A stretch of DNA of 64,000 nt from Colletes latitarsis (lineage: Eukaryota; Arthropoda; Insecta; Hymenoptera; Colletidae), in NCBI RefSeq assembly GCF_051014445.1, contig NW_027488366.1:27794001-27858000 (forward strand). Reading direction: 5' to 3'. Below the pieces are notes generated by a model that was not told the origin of the DNA, did no database searches, and was given only the letters and a program-made list of their open reading frames with translations. This document shows positions 45,001 to 58,800 of this stretch, piece by piece; the stretch's first letter is position 1, and every line of letters starts with the position of its first letter. The position numbers were made by a program, and so were the translations under genes.

Positions 45001-45420
45001 CGCTGAAACAGTTGATTAAACCTGGTTTCGATCAATATTTTAGAGGATAACGGAAGTTAAGTCTGGGATAGGTCTGGGATTTGACCTCATCAGACTCATA
45101 CTTTCGCGTTTTTCACATACTTGTTGAACAGATCCTGGGTTTTTTCTGATTTGGATCACGTAGTAGTGTGGTACCACACTGAAACAGTCCATTAAACCTG
45201 GTTGCGATCAATATTTTAGAGGATAACGCATGTTAGGTCTGGGTTAGGTCTAGTATTTGCCCTCATCAGGCTCATTCTTTCGCATATTTCTCAAACTTGA
45301 TGGCTAGATCCTGGGCTTTTTCTGGATTGCATCACGTAGTAATGTAGTACCACTCTGAAACATTCAATTAAACCTGGTCTTGATAAATATTTCAGAGGAT
45401 AACGCATGTTAGGTCTGGGT
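33640..45420. repeat. Nested 10-, 13-, 20- and 30-monomer higher-order repeats
   Basis: The marker GGTTGCGATCAATATTTTAGAGGATAACG falls at equivalent places near 34105, 39390, 42910 and 45200, giving offsets of ~5,281, 3,521 and 2,288 bp. A second marker (GCATCACGTTGTAATGTAGCACC) occurs near 38290, 40050 and 41810, an offset of 1,760 bp. The blocks are mosaics of the same sub-blocks in different orders, as repeated unequal exchange would produce. Confidence 0.8.
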
Positions 45421-46084
45421 CAGGTCTAGGATTTGCCCCCATCAGGCTCATACTTTCGCATATTTCTCATACTTCATGGCTAGATCCTGGGCTATTTCTG
45501 GATTGGATCTCGTAGTAAAGTGGTACCACACTGAAACATTCAATGGAACCTGGTCTGGATAAATATTTTAGAGGATAACGCATGTTAGGTCTGGGTTAGG
45601 TCTAGGAATTGCCCTCATCAGGCTTATTCTTTCGCATATGTCTCATACATGATGGCTAGATCCTGGGCTTTTTCTTGATCGCATAACGTAGTAATGAAGT
45701 ACAACACTGAAACAGTCCCTTAAACCTGGTTTCCACCAATATCTTAGAGGACATCGCAAGTTAGGTCTGGGGTAGGTCTGAAATTTGCCCTCATCAGGCT
45801 CATACTTTCGCGTTTTTCACATACTTGTTGAACAGATCCTGGGTTTTTTCTGGTTTGGATCACGTAGTAATGTGGTACCACGCTGAAACAGTCGATTAGA
45901 CCCGGTTTCGATCAATATTTTAGAGAATAATTCATGTTAGGTCTAGGTTAGGTCTGGGATTTGCTCTTATCAGGCTCATTCTTTCGCATATTTCTCATAC
46001 TTGATGGCTAGATCCTGGGCTTTTTCTGGATTGCATAACGTAGTAATGAAGTACAACACTGAAACAGTCAATTAAACCTGGTTT

Positions 46085-49000
46085 CCATCAATATTTTAGA
46101 CGACAATGCAAGTTAGGTCTGGGATAGATCTGGGATTCGCCCTAATCAGGCTCATACTTTCGCGTTTTTCACATACTTGTTAAACAGATCCTGGGTTTTT
46201 TCTGGTTTGGATCACGTAGTAATGTGGTACCACACTGAAACAGTCGATTAAACCTGGTTTCGATCAATATTTTAGAGGATAACGCATGTTAGGTCTGGAA
46301 TAGGTCTGGGATTTGACCTCGTCAGACTCATACTTTCGCACCCTTCACATACTCGTTGATCAGATCCTGGGTTATTTTCTGGTTTGGATCACACAGTAAT
46401 ATGGTACCACACTGAAACAGTCGATTAAACCAGGTTTCGGTCAATATTTTTGAGGATAACGCAGGTTAGGTCGAGATTAGGCCTGGGATTTTCACTCATC
46501 AGACTCATACTTTCGCATTCTTCACATACTTGTTGAACGGAGCCTGGGTTTTTTCTGGTTTGCATCACGTAGTAATGTGGGACCACACTGAAACAGTCAA
46601 TTAAATCTGGTTTCGATCAATATTTTAGAGAATAATTCATGTTAGGTCTAGGTTAGGCCTGGGATTTTCACTCATCAGACTCATGCTTTCGCATTCTTCA
46701 CATACTTGTTGAACGGATCCTGGGTTTTTTCTGGTTTGGATCACGTAGGAATGTGGGACCACACTGAAACAATCAATTAAACCTGGTCTTGATAAATATT
46801 TCGGAGGATGACGCATGTTAGGTCTGGGTTAGGTCTAGGATTTGCCCTCATCAGGCTCATTCTTTCGCATATTTCTCATACTTGATGGCTAGATCCTGGG
46901 CTTTTTCTGGATTGCATCACGTAGTAATGAAGTACAACACTGAAACAGTCAATTAAACTTGGTTTCCATCAGTATTTTAGAGGACAACGCATGTTAGGTC
47001 TAGGTTAGGCCTGGGATTTGCCCTCATCAGGGTCATACTGCCGCAGTTTTAACATACTTGTTGAACGGATCCTGGGTTTTTTCTGGTTTGGTTCACGTAG
47101 TAATGTGGTACCACACTGAAACATTCAATTAAACCTATCTTGATAAATATTTTAGAGGATAACGCATGTTAGGTCTGGGTTAGGTCTAGGATTTGCTCTC
47201 ATCAGACTCATACTTTCGCATTCTTCACATACTTGTTGAACGGATCCTGGGTTTTTTCTGGTTTGGATCACGTAGTAATGTGGGACCACACTGAAACTGT
47301 CAATTAAACCTGGTTTCGATTAATATTTTAGAGAATAATTCATGTTAGGTCTAGGTTAGGTCTGGGATTTGCTCTTATCAGGCTCATTCTTTCGCATATT
47401 TCTCATACTTGATGGCTAGATCCTGGGCTTTTTCTGGATTGCATAACGTAGTAATGAAGTACAACACTGAAACAGTCAATTAAACCTGGTTTCCATCAAT
47501 ATTTTAGACGACAATGCAAGTTAGGTCTGGGATAGATCTGGGATTCGCCCTAATCAGGCTCATACTTTCGCGTTTTTCACATACTTGTTAAACAGATCCT
47601 GGGTTTTTTCTGGTTTGGATCACGTAGTAATGTGGTACCACACTGAAACAGTCGATTAAACCTGGTTTCGATCAATATTTTAGAGGATAACGCATGTTTG
47701 GTCTGGAATAGGTCTGGGATTTGACCTCGTCAGACTCATACTTTCGCACCCTTCACATACTCGTTGATCAGATCCTGGGTTATTTTCTGGTTTGGATCAC
47801 ACAGTAATATGGTACCACACTGAAACAGTCGATTAAACCAGGTTTCGGTCAATATTTTTGAGGATAACGCAGGTTAGGTCTAGATTAGGCCTGGGATTTT
47901 CAATCATCAGACTCATACTTTCGCATTCTTCACATACTTGTTGAACGGAGCCTGGGTTTTTTCTGGTTTGCATCACGTAGTAATGTGGGACCACACTGAA
48001 ACAGTCAATTAAATCTGGTTTCGATCAATATTTTAGAGAATAATTCATGTTAGGTCTAGGTTAGGCCTGGGATTTTCACTCATCAGACTCATGCTTTCGC
48101 ATTCTTCACATACTTGTTGAACGGATCCTGGGTTTTTTCTGGTTTGGATCACGTAGGAATGTGGGACCACACTGAAACAATCAATTAAACCTGGTCTTGA
48201 TAAATATTTTGGAGGATGACGCATGTTAGGTCTGGGTTAGGTCTAGGATTTGCCCTCATCAGGCTCATACTTTCGCATATTTCTCATACTTCATGGCTAG
48301 ATCCTGGGCTGTTTCTCGATTGTATCACGTAGTAATGTGGTACCACGCTGAAACAGTCAATTAAACCTGGTTTCGATCAATATTTTGGAGGATAACGCAT
48401 GTTTGGTCTGGAATAGGTCTGGGATTTGACCTCGTCAGACTCATACTTTCGCACCCTTCACATACTCGTTGATCAGATCCTGGGTTATTTTCTGGTTTGG
48501 ATCACACAGTAATATGGTACCACACTGAAACAGTCGATTAAACCAGGTTTCGGTCAATATTTTTGAGGATAACGCAGGTTAGGTCTAGATTAGGCCTGGG
48601 ATTTTCAATCATCAGACTCATACTTTCGCATTCTTCACATACTTGTTGAACGGAGCCTGGGTTTTTTCTGGTTTGCATCACGTAGTAATGTGGGACCACA
48701 CTGAAACAGTCAATTAAATCTGGTTTCGATCAATATTTTAGAGAATAATTCATGTTAGGTCTAGGTTAGGCCTGGGATTTTCACTCATCAGACTCATGCT
48801 TTCGCATTCTTCACATACTTGTTGAACGGATCCTGGGTTTTTTCTGGTTTGGATCACGTAGGAATGTGGGACCACACTGAAACAATCAATTAAACCTGGT
48901 CTTGATAAATATTTTGGAGGATGACGCATGTTAGGTCTGGGTTAGGTCTAGGATTTGCCCTCATCAGGCTCATACTTTCGCATATTTCTCATACTTCATG

Positions 49001-49090
49001 GCTAGATCCTGGGCTGTTTCTCGATTGTATCACGTAGTAATGTGGTACCACGCTGAAACAGTCAATTAAACCTGGTTTCGATCAATATTT
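46085..49090. repeat. 8- and 4-monomer tandem repeats
   Basis: The marker CCCTTCACATACTCGTTGATC is at 46341, 47749 and 48454, offsets 1,408 (8 x 176) and 705 (4 x 176 + 1). Linked variants (GGTTATTTTCTGG, CACACAGTAATATGG, CGGAGCCTGGG, CACGTAGGAATG) travel with it. The sub-block with ATTTTAGACGACAATGC (46101, 47509) also recurs near 52440. Confidence 0.88.
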
Positions 49091-52000
49091 TGGAGGATAA
49101 CGCAAGTTAGGTCTGGGATAGGTCTAGGATTTGCCCTCATCAGGCTCTTACTTTCGCATATTTCTCATACTTCATGGCTAGATCCTGGGCTATTTCTGGA
49201 TTGGATCACGTAGTAAAGTGGTACCACACTGAAACATTCAATGAAACCTGGTCTGGATAAATATTTTAGAGGATAATGCATCTTAGGTCTAGGTCAGGTC
49301 TAGGATTTTCACTCATCAGACTCATACTTTCGCATTCTTCACAAACTTGTTGAACGGATCCTGGGTTTTTTCTGGTTTTGATCACGTAGTAATGTGGTAC
49401 CACACTGAAACATTCAATTAAACCTGGTCTTGATAAATATTTTAGAGAATAACGCATGTTAGGTCTGGGTTAGGTCTAGGATTTGCCCTCATCGGGCTCA
49501 TACTTTCGCATGTTTCTCATACTTCATGGCTAGATCCTGGGCTATTTCTGGATTGGATCACGTAGTAATGTGGCACCGCACTGAAACAGTCAATTAAACC
49601 TGGTTTTGATCAATATTTTAGAGAATAATTCATGTTAGGTCTAGGTTAGGTCAGGGATTTGCTCTCATCAGGCTCATTCTTTCGCATATTTCTCATACTT
49701 GATGGCTAGATCCTGGGCTTTTTCTGGATTGCATAACGTAGTAATGAAGTACAACACTGAAACAGTCAATTAAACCTGGTTTCCATCAATATTTTAGAGG
49801 ACAGCGCAAGTTAGGTATGGGATAGATCTGGGATTCGCCCTAATCAGGCTCATACTTTCGCGTTTTTCACATACTTGTTGGACAGATCCTAGGTTTTTTC
49901 TGGTTTGGATCACGTAGTAATGTGGTACCACACTGAAACAGTTGACTAAACCTGGTTTCGATCAATATTTTAGAGGATAACGCAAGTTAGGTCTGGGATA
50001 GGTCTGGGATATGACCTCATCATACTCTTACTTTCGCACACTTCACATACTCGTTGAACAGATCCTGGGATATTTTCTGGTTTGGATCACATAGTAATGT
50101 GGTACCACTCTGAGACAGTCGATTAAACCAGGTTTCGATCAATATTTTAGAGGATAACGCATGTTAGATCTGGGTTAGGTCTACGATTTGCCCTCATCAG
50201 GCTCATACTTTCGCATATTTCTCATACTTCATGGCTAGATCCTGGGCTGTTTCTGGATTGTATCACGTAGTAATGTGGTATCAAGCTGAAACAGTCAATT
50301 GAACCTGGTCTCCATCAATATCTTAAAGGACAACGCAAGTTAGGTCTGGGATAGGTCTTGGATTTGCCCTCATCAGGCTCATACTTTCGCATATTTCTCA
50401 TACTTCATGGCTAGATCCTGGGCTATTTCTGGATTGGATCACGTAGTAAAGTGGTACCACACTGAAACATTCAATGAAACCTGGTCTGGATAAATATTTT
50501 AGAGGATAACGCATGTTAGGTCTGGGATAGGTCTAGGATTTGCCCTCATCAGGCTCTTACTTTCGCATATTTCTCATACTTCATGGCTAGATCCTGGGCT
50601 TTTTCTGGATTGCATCACGTAGTAATGAAGTACAACACTGAAACAGTCAATTAAACCTGGTTTCCATCAATATTTTAGAGGACAACGCATGTTAGGTCTA
50701 GGTTAGGCCTGGGATTTGCCCTCATCAGGGTCATACTGTCGCAGTTTTAACATACTTGTTGAACGGATCCTGGGTTTTTTCTGGTTTGGTTCACGTAGTA
50801 ATGTGGTACCACACTGAAACATTCAATTAAACCTGGTCTTGATAAATATTTTAGAGGATAACGCAAGTTAAGTCTGGGATAGGTCTGGGATTTGACCTCA
50901 TCAGACTCATACTTTCGCGTTTTTCACATACTTGTTGAACAGATCCTGGGTTTTTTCTGGTTTGGATCACGTAGTAGTGTGGTACCACACTGAAACAGTC
51001 CATTAAACCTGGTTGCGAGCAATATTTTAGAGGATAACGCATGTTAGGTCTGGGTTAGGTCTATTATCTGCCCTCATCAGGCTCATTCTTTCGCATATTT
51101 CTCAAACTTGATGGCTAGATCCTGGGCTTTTTCTGGATTGCATCACGTAGTAATATGGTACCACACTGAAACATTCAATTAAACCTGGTCTCCATCAATA
51201 TCTTAGAGGACAACGCAAGTTAGGTCTGGGATATGTCTTGGATTTGCCCTCATCAGGCTCATACTTTCGCATATTTCTCATACTTCATGGCTAGATCCTG
51301 GGCTATTTCTGGATTGGATCACGTAGTAAAGTGGTACCACACTGAAACATTCAATGAAACCTGGTCTGGATAAATATTTTAGAAGATAACGCATGTTAGG
51401 TCTGGGTTAGGTCTAGGAATTGCCCTCATCAGGCTTATTCTTTCGCATATGTCTCATACATGATGGCTAGATCCTGGGCTTTTTCTTGATCGCATAACGT
51501 AGTAATGAAGTACAACATTGAAACAGTCACTTAAACCTGGTTTCCATCAATACCTTAGAGGACAACGCAAGTTAGGTCTGGGATAGGTCTGAAATTTGCC
51601 CTCATCAGGCTCATACTTTCGCGTTTTTCACATACTTGTTGAACACATCCTGGGTTTTTTCTGGTTTGGATCACGTAGTAATGTGGTACCACGCTGAAAC
51701 AGTCGATTAGACCCGGTTTCGATCAATATTTTAGAGGATAACGCAAGTTAAGTCTGGGATAGGTCTGGAATTTGACCTCATCAGACTCATACTTTCGCGT
51801 TTTTCACATACTTGTTGAACACATCCTGGGTTTTTTCTGGTTTGGATCACGTAGTAGTGTGGTACCACACTGAAACAGTCCATTAAACCTGGTTGCGGTC
51901 AATATTTTAGAGGATAACGCATGTTAGGTCTGGGTTAGCTCTAGGATTTGCCCTCATCAGGCTCATTCTTTCGCATATTTCTCAAACTTCATGGCTAGAT

Positions 52001-54839
52001 CCTGGGCTTTTTCTGGATTGCATCACGTAGTAATGTGGTACCACACTGAAACATTCAATTAAACCTGGTCTTGAAAAATATTTTAGAGGATAACGCATGT
52101 TAGGTCTGGGTTTGGTCTAGGATTTGCTCTCATCAGACTCATACTTTCGCATTCTTCACATACTTGTTGAACGGATCCTGGGTTTTTTCTGGTTTGGATC
52201 ACGTAGTAATGTGGGACCACACTGAAACAGTCAATTAAACCTGGTTTCGATCAATATGTTAGAGAATAATTCATGTTAGGTCTAGGTTAGGTCTGGGATT
52301 TGCTCTTATCAGGCTCATTCTTTCGCATATTTCTCATACTTCATGGCTAGATCCTGGTCTTTTTCTGGATTGCATAACGTAGTAATGAAGTACAACACTG
52401 AAACAGTCAATTAAACCTGGTTTCCATCAATATTTTAGACGACAATGCAAGTTAGGTCTGGGATAGATCTGGGATTCGCCATAATCAGGCTCATACTTTC
52501 GCGTTTTTCACATACTTGTTGAACAGATCCTGGGTTTTTTCTGGTTAGGATCACGCAGTAATGTGGTACCACACTGAAACAGTCGATTAAACCTGGTTTC
52601 GATCAATATTTTTGAGGATAACGCAGGTTAGGTCTAGATTAGGCCTGGGATTTTCACTCATCAGACTCATACTTTCGCATTCTTCACATACTTGTTGAAC
52701 GGAACCTTGCGTTTTTTCTGGTTTGCATCACGTAGTAATGTGGGACCACACTGAAACAGTCAATTAAATCTGGTTTCGATCAATATTTTAGAGAATAATT
52801 CATGTTAGGTCTAGGTTAGGCCTGGGATTTTCACTCATCAGACTCATACTTTCGCATTCTTCACATACTTGTTGAACGGATCCTGGGTTTTTTCTGGTTT
52901 GGATCACGTAGTAATGTGGGACCACACTGAAACAATCAATTAAACCTGGTCTTGATAAATATTTTGGAGGATAACGCATGTTAGGTCTGGGTTAGGTCTA
53001 GGATTTGCCCTCATCAGGCTCATACTTTCGCATATTTCTCATACTTCATGGCTAGATCCTGGGCTGTTTCTGGATTGTATCACGTAGTAATGTGGTACCA
53101 CGCTGAAACAGTCAATTAAACCTGGTTTCGATCAATATTTTGGAGGATAACGCAAGTTAGGTCTGGGATAGGTCTAGGATTTGCCCTCATCAGGCTCTTA
53201 CTTTCGCATATTTCTCATACTCCATGGCTAGATCCTGGGCTATTTCTGGATTGGATCACGTAGTAAAGTGGTACCACACTGAAACATTCAATGAAACCTG
53301 GTCTGGATAAATATTTTAGAGGATAACGCATGTTAGGTCTGGGTTACGTCTAGGAATTGCCAACATCAGGCTTATTCTTTCGCATATGTCTCATACATGA
53401 TGGCTAGATCCTGGGCTTTTTCTTGATCGCATCACGTAGTAATGAAGTACAACACTGAAACAGTCACTTAAACCTGGTTGCCATCAATATCTTAGAGGAC
53501 AACGCAAGTTAGGTCTTGGATAGGTCTGAAATTTGCCCTCATCAGGCTCATACTTTCGCGTTTCTCACATACTTGTTGAACAGATCCTGGGTTTTTTCTG
53601 GTTTGGATCACGTAGTAGTGTGGTACCACACTGAAACAGTCCATTAAACCTGGTTGCGATCAATATTTTAGAGGATAACGCATGTTAGGTCTGGGTTAGC
53701 TCTAGGATTTGCCCTCATCAGGCTCATTCTTTCGCATATTTCTCAAACTTCATGGCTAGATCCTGGGCTTTTTCTGGATTACATCACGTAGTAATGTGGT
53801 ACCACACTGAAACATTCAATTAAACCTGGTCTTGATAAATATTTTAGAGGATAACGCATGTTAGGTCTGGGTTAGGTCTAGGATTTGCTCTCATCAGACT
53901 CATACTTTCGCATTCTTCACATACTTGTTGAACGGATCCTGGGTTTTTTCTGGTTTGGATCACGTAGTAATGTGGGACCACACTGAAACAGTCAATTAAA
54001 CCTGGTTTCGATCAATATTTTAGAGAATAATTCATGTTAGGTCTAGGTTAGGTCTGGGATTTGCTCTTATCAGGCTCATTCTTTCGCATATTTCTCATAC
54101 TTGATGGCTAGATCCTGGGCTTTTTCTGGATTGCATAACGTAGTAATGAAGTACAACACTGAAACTGTCAATTAAACCTGGTTTACATCAATATTTTAGA
54201 GGACAACGCAAGTTCGGTCTGGGATAGATCTGGGATTCGCCCTAATCAGGCTCATACTTTCGCGTTTTTCACATACTTGTTGAACAGATCCTGGGTTTTT
54301 TCTGGTTTGGATCACGTAGTAATGTGGGACCACACTGAAACAGTCAATTAAACCTGGTTTCGATCAATATTTTAGAGAATAATTCATGTTAGGTCTAGGT
54401 TAGGTCTGGGATTTGCTCTTATCAGGCTCATTCTTTCGCATATTTCTCATACTTGATGGCTAGATCCTGGGCTTTTTCTGGATTGCATAACGTAGTAATG
54501 AAGTACAACACTGAAACAGTCAATTAAACCTGGTTTCCATCAATATTTTAGAGGACAACGTAAGTTAGGTCTGGGATAGATCCGGGATTCGCCCTAATCA
54601 GGCTCATACTGTCGCGTTTTTCACATACTTGTTGGACAGATCCTGGGTTTTTTCTGGTTTGGATCACGTAGTAATGTGGTACCACACTGAAACAGTTGAC
54701 TAAACCTGGTTTCGATCAATATTTTAGAGGATAACGCAAGTTAGGTCTGGGATAGGTCTGGGATATGACCTCATCAGACTCTTACTTTCGCACACTTCAC
54801 ATACTCGTTGAACAGATCCTGGGATATTTTCTGGTTTGG

Positions 54840-55850
54840 ATCACATAGTAATGTGGTACCACACTGAAACATTCAATGAAACCTGGTCTGGATAAATATT
54901 TTAGAGGATAACGCATGTTAGGTCAAGGTTAGGTCTAAGATTTGCCCTCATCAGGCTCACAGTTTCGCGTTTTTCACATACTTGTTGAACAGATCCACGG
55001 TTTTTTCTGGTTTGGATCACGTAGTAATGTGGTACCACACTGAAACGTTCAATTAAACCTGGTCTTGATAAATATTTTAGAGGATAACGCATGTAAGGTC
55101 TGGGTTACGTCTGTGATTTGCCCTCATCAGGGTCATACTTTCCCAGTTTTAACATGCATGTTGACCTGATCGAGGGTTTGTTCTGCTTTGGATCACGTAG
55201 TAAAGTGGTGCCACAATAAAACAGTCAATTAAACCTGGTTTCGATCAATATTTTAGAGGATATCGCAAGTTAGGTCTGGGATAGGTCTGGGATTTGCCCT
55301 CATCAGACTCATACTTTCGCACACTTCACATACTCGTTGAACAGATCCTGGGATATTTTCTGGTTTGGATCACATAGTAATGTGGTACCACACTGAAACA
55401 TTCAATGAAACCTGGTCTGGATAAATATTTTAGAGGATAACGCATGTTAGGTCAAGGTTAGGTCTAAGATTTGCCCTCATCAGGCTCACAGTTTCGCGTT
55501 TTTCACATACTTGTTGAACAGATCCTCGGTTTTTTCTGGTTTGGATCACGTAGTAATGTGGTACCACACTGAAACGTTCAATTAAACCTGGTCTTGATAA
55601 ATATTTTAGAGGATAACGCATGTTAGGTCTGGGTTACGTCTGTGATTTGCCCTCATCAGGGTCATACTTTCCCAGTTTTAACATGCATGTTGACCTGATC
55701 GAGGGTTTTTTCTGCTTTGGATCACGTAGTAAAGTGGTGCCACAATAAAACAGTCAATTAAACCTGGTTTCGATCAATATTTTAGAGGATATCGCAAGTT
55801 AGGTCTGGGATAGGTCTGGGATTTGCCCTCATCAGACTCATACTTTCGCA
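54840..55850. repeat. 3-monomer tandem duplication (529 bp)
   Basis: The sequence from ~54840 repeats at ~55369 with only a couple of differences, sharing GGTCAAGGTTAGGTCTAAG, GAAACGTTCAATTAAACC, GGGTTACGTCTGTGATTTG and ACTTTCCCAGTTTTAAC. Confidence 0.88.
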
Positions 55851-58800
55851 CACTTGACATACTCGTTGATCAGATCCTGGGTTTTTTTCTGGTTTGGATC
55901 ACGTAGTAATGTGGTACCACACTGAAACAGTCGATTAAACCTGGTTTCGATCAATATTATTGAGGATAACGCATGTTAGGTCTAGGTTAGGCCTGGGATA
56001 TTCACTCATCAGACTCATACTTTCGCATTCTTCACATACTCGTTGATCAGATCCTGGGTTTTTTTCTGGTTTGGATCACGTAGTAATGTGGTACCACACT
56101 GAAACAGTCGATTAAACCTGGTTTCGCTCAATATTATTGAGGATAACGCATGTTAGGTCTAGGTTAGGCCTGGGATATTCACTCATCAGACTCATACTTT
56201 CGCATTCTTCACATACTTGTTGAACGGGTCCTGGGTTTTTTCTGGTTTGGATCACGTAGTAATGTGGGACCACACTGAAACAGTCAATTAAAACTGGTTT
56301 CGATCAATATTTTAGAGAATAATTCATGTTAGGTCTAGGTTAGGTCTGGGATTTACTCTCATCAGGCTCATTCTTTCGCATATTACTCATACTTGATGGC
56401 TAGATCCTGGGCTTTTTCTGGATTGGATCACGTAGTAATGTGGGACCACACTGAAACAATCAATTAAACCTGGTCTTGATAAATATTTTAGAGGATAGCG
56501 CATGTTAGGTCTGGGATAGGTCTGGGATTTGCCCTCATAAGACTCATACTTTCGCACACTTCACATACTCGTTGAACTGATCCTGGGTTATTTTCTGGTT
56601 TGGATCACATAGTAATGTGGTACCACACTGAAACAGTCGATTAAACCAGGTTTCGTTCAATATTTTTGAGGATAAAGCATGTTAGGTCTGGGTTAGGTCT
56701 AGGATTTGCTCTCGTAAGGCTCATACTTTCGCATATTTCTCATACTTCATGGCTAGATCCTGGGCTATTTCTGGATTGGATCACGTAGTAATGTGGTACC
56801 ACACTGAAACCTTCAATTAAACCCGGTCTTGATAAATATTTTAGAGGATAACGCATGTTAGGTTTGGGTTAGGTCTAGGATTTGCCCTCATCTGGCTCAT
56901 ACTTTCGCATATTACTCATACCCGTTGAAAAGATCCTGGGATATTTTCTGGATTGGATCTCGTAGTAAAGTGGTACCACACTGAAACATTCAATGGAACC
57001 TGGTCTGGATAAATATTTTAGAGGATAACGCATGTTAGGTCTGGGTTAGGTCTAGGAATTACCCTCATCAGGCTTATTCTTTCGCATATGTCTCATACAT
57101 GATGGCTAGATCCTGGGCTTTTTCTTGATCGCATAACGTAGTAATGAAGTACAACACTGAAACAGTCACTTAAACCTGGTTTCCATCAATATCTTAGAGG
57201 ACAACGCAAGTTCGGTCTGGGATAGATCTGGGATTCGCCCTAATCAGGCTCATACTTTCGCGTTTTTCACATACTTGTTGAACAGATCCTGGGTTTTTTC
57301 TGGTTTGGATCATGTAGTAATGTGGTACCACACTGAAACAGTCGATTAAACCTGGTTTCGATCAATATTTTAGAGGATAACGCATGTTAGGTCTGGAATA
57401 GGTCTGGGATTTGACCTCGTCAGACTCATACTTTCGCACCCTTCACATACTCGCTGATCAGATCCTGGGTTATTTTCTGGTTTGGATCACACAGTAATAT
57501 GGTACCACACTGAAACAGTCAATTAAACCTGGTTTCGATCAATATTTTGGAGGATAACGTAAGTTAGGTCTGGGATAGGTCTAGGATTTGCCCTCATCAG
57601 GCTCTTACTTTCGCATATTTCTCATACTCCATGGCTAGATCCTGGGCTATTTCTGGATTGGATCACGTAGTAAAGTGGTACCACACTGAAACGTTCAATT
57701 AAACCTGGTCTTGATAAATATTTTAGAGGATAACGCATGTTAGGTCTGGGTTACGTCTGTGATTTGCCCTCATCAGGGTCATACTTTCCCAGTTTTAACA
57801 TGCATGTTGACCTGATCGAGGGTTTTTTCTGCTTTGGATCACGTAGTAAAGTGGTGCCACAATAAAACAGTCAATTAAACCTGGTTTCGATCAATATTTT
57901 AGAGGATATCGCAAGTTAGGTCTGGGATAGGTCTGGGATTTGCCCTCATCAGACTCATACTTTCGCACACTTGACATACTCGTTGATCAGATCCTGGGTT
58001 TTTTTCTGGTTTGGATCACGTAGTAATGTGGTACCACACTGAAACAGTCGATTAAACCTGGTTTCGATCAATATTATTGAGGATAACGCATGTTAGGTCT
58101 AGGTTAGGCCTGGGATATTCACTCATCAGACTCATACTTTCGCATTCTTCACATACTCGTTGATCAGATCCTGGGTTTTTTTCTGGTTTGGATCACGTAG
58201 TAATGTGGTACCACACTGAAACAGTCGATTAAACCTGGTTTCGCTCAATACTATTGAGGATAACGCATGTTAGGTCTAGGTTAGGCCTGGGATATTCACT
58301 CATCAGACTCATACTTTCGCATTCTTCACATACTTGTTGAACGGGTCCTGGGTTTTTTCTGGTTTGGATCACGTAGTAATGTGGGACCACACTGAAACAG
58401 TCAATTAAAACTGGTTTCGATCAATATTTTAGAGAATAATTCATGTTAGGTCTAGGTTAGGTCTGGGATTTACTCTCATCAGGCTCATTCTTTCGCATAT
58501 TACTCATACTTGATGGCTAGATCCTGGGCTTTTTCTGGATTGGATCACGTAGTAATGTGGGACCACACTGAAACAATCAATTAAACCTGGTCTTGATAAA
58601 TATTTTAGAGGATAGCGCATGTTAGGTCTGGGATAGGTCTGGGATTTGCCCTCATAAGACTCATACTTTCGCACACTTCACATACTCGTTGAACTGATCC
58701 TGGGTTATTTTCTGGTTTGGATCACATAGTAATGTGGTACCACACTGAAACAGTCGATTAAACCAGGTTTCGTTCAATATTTTTGAGGATAAAGCATGTT

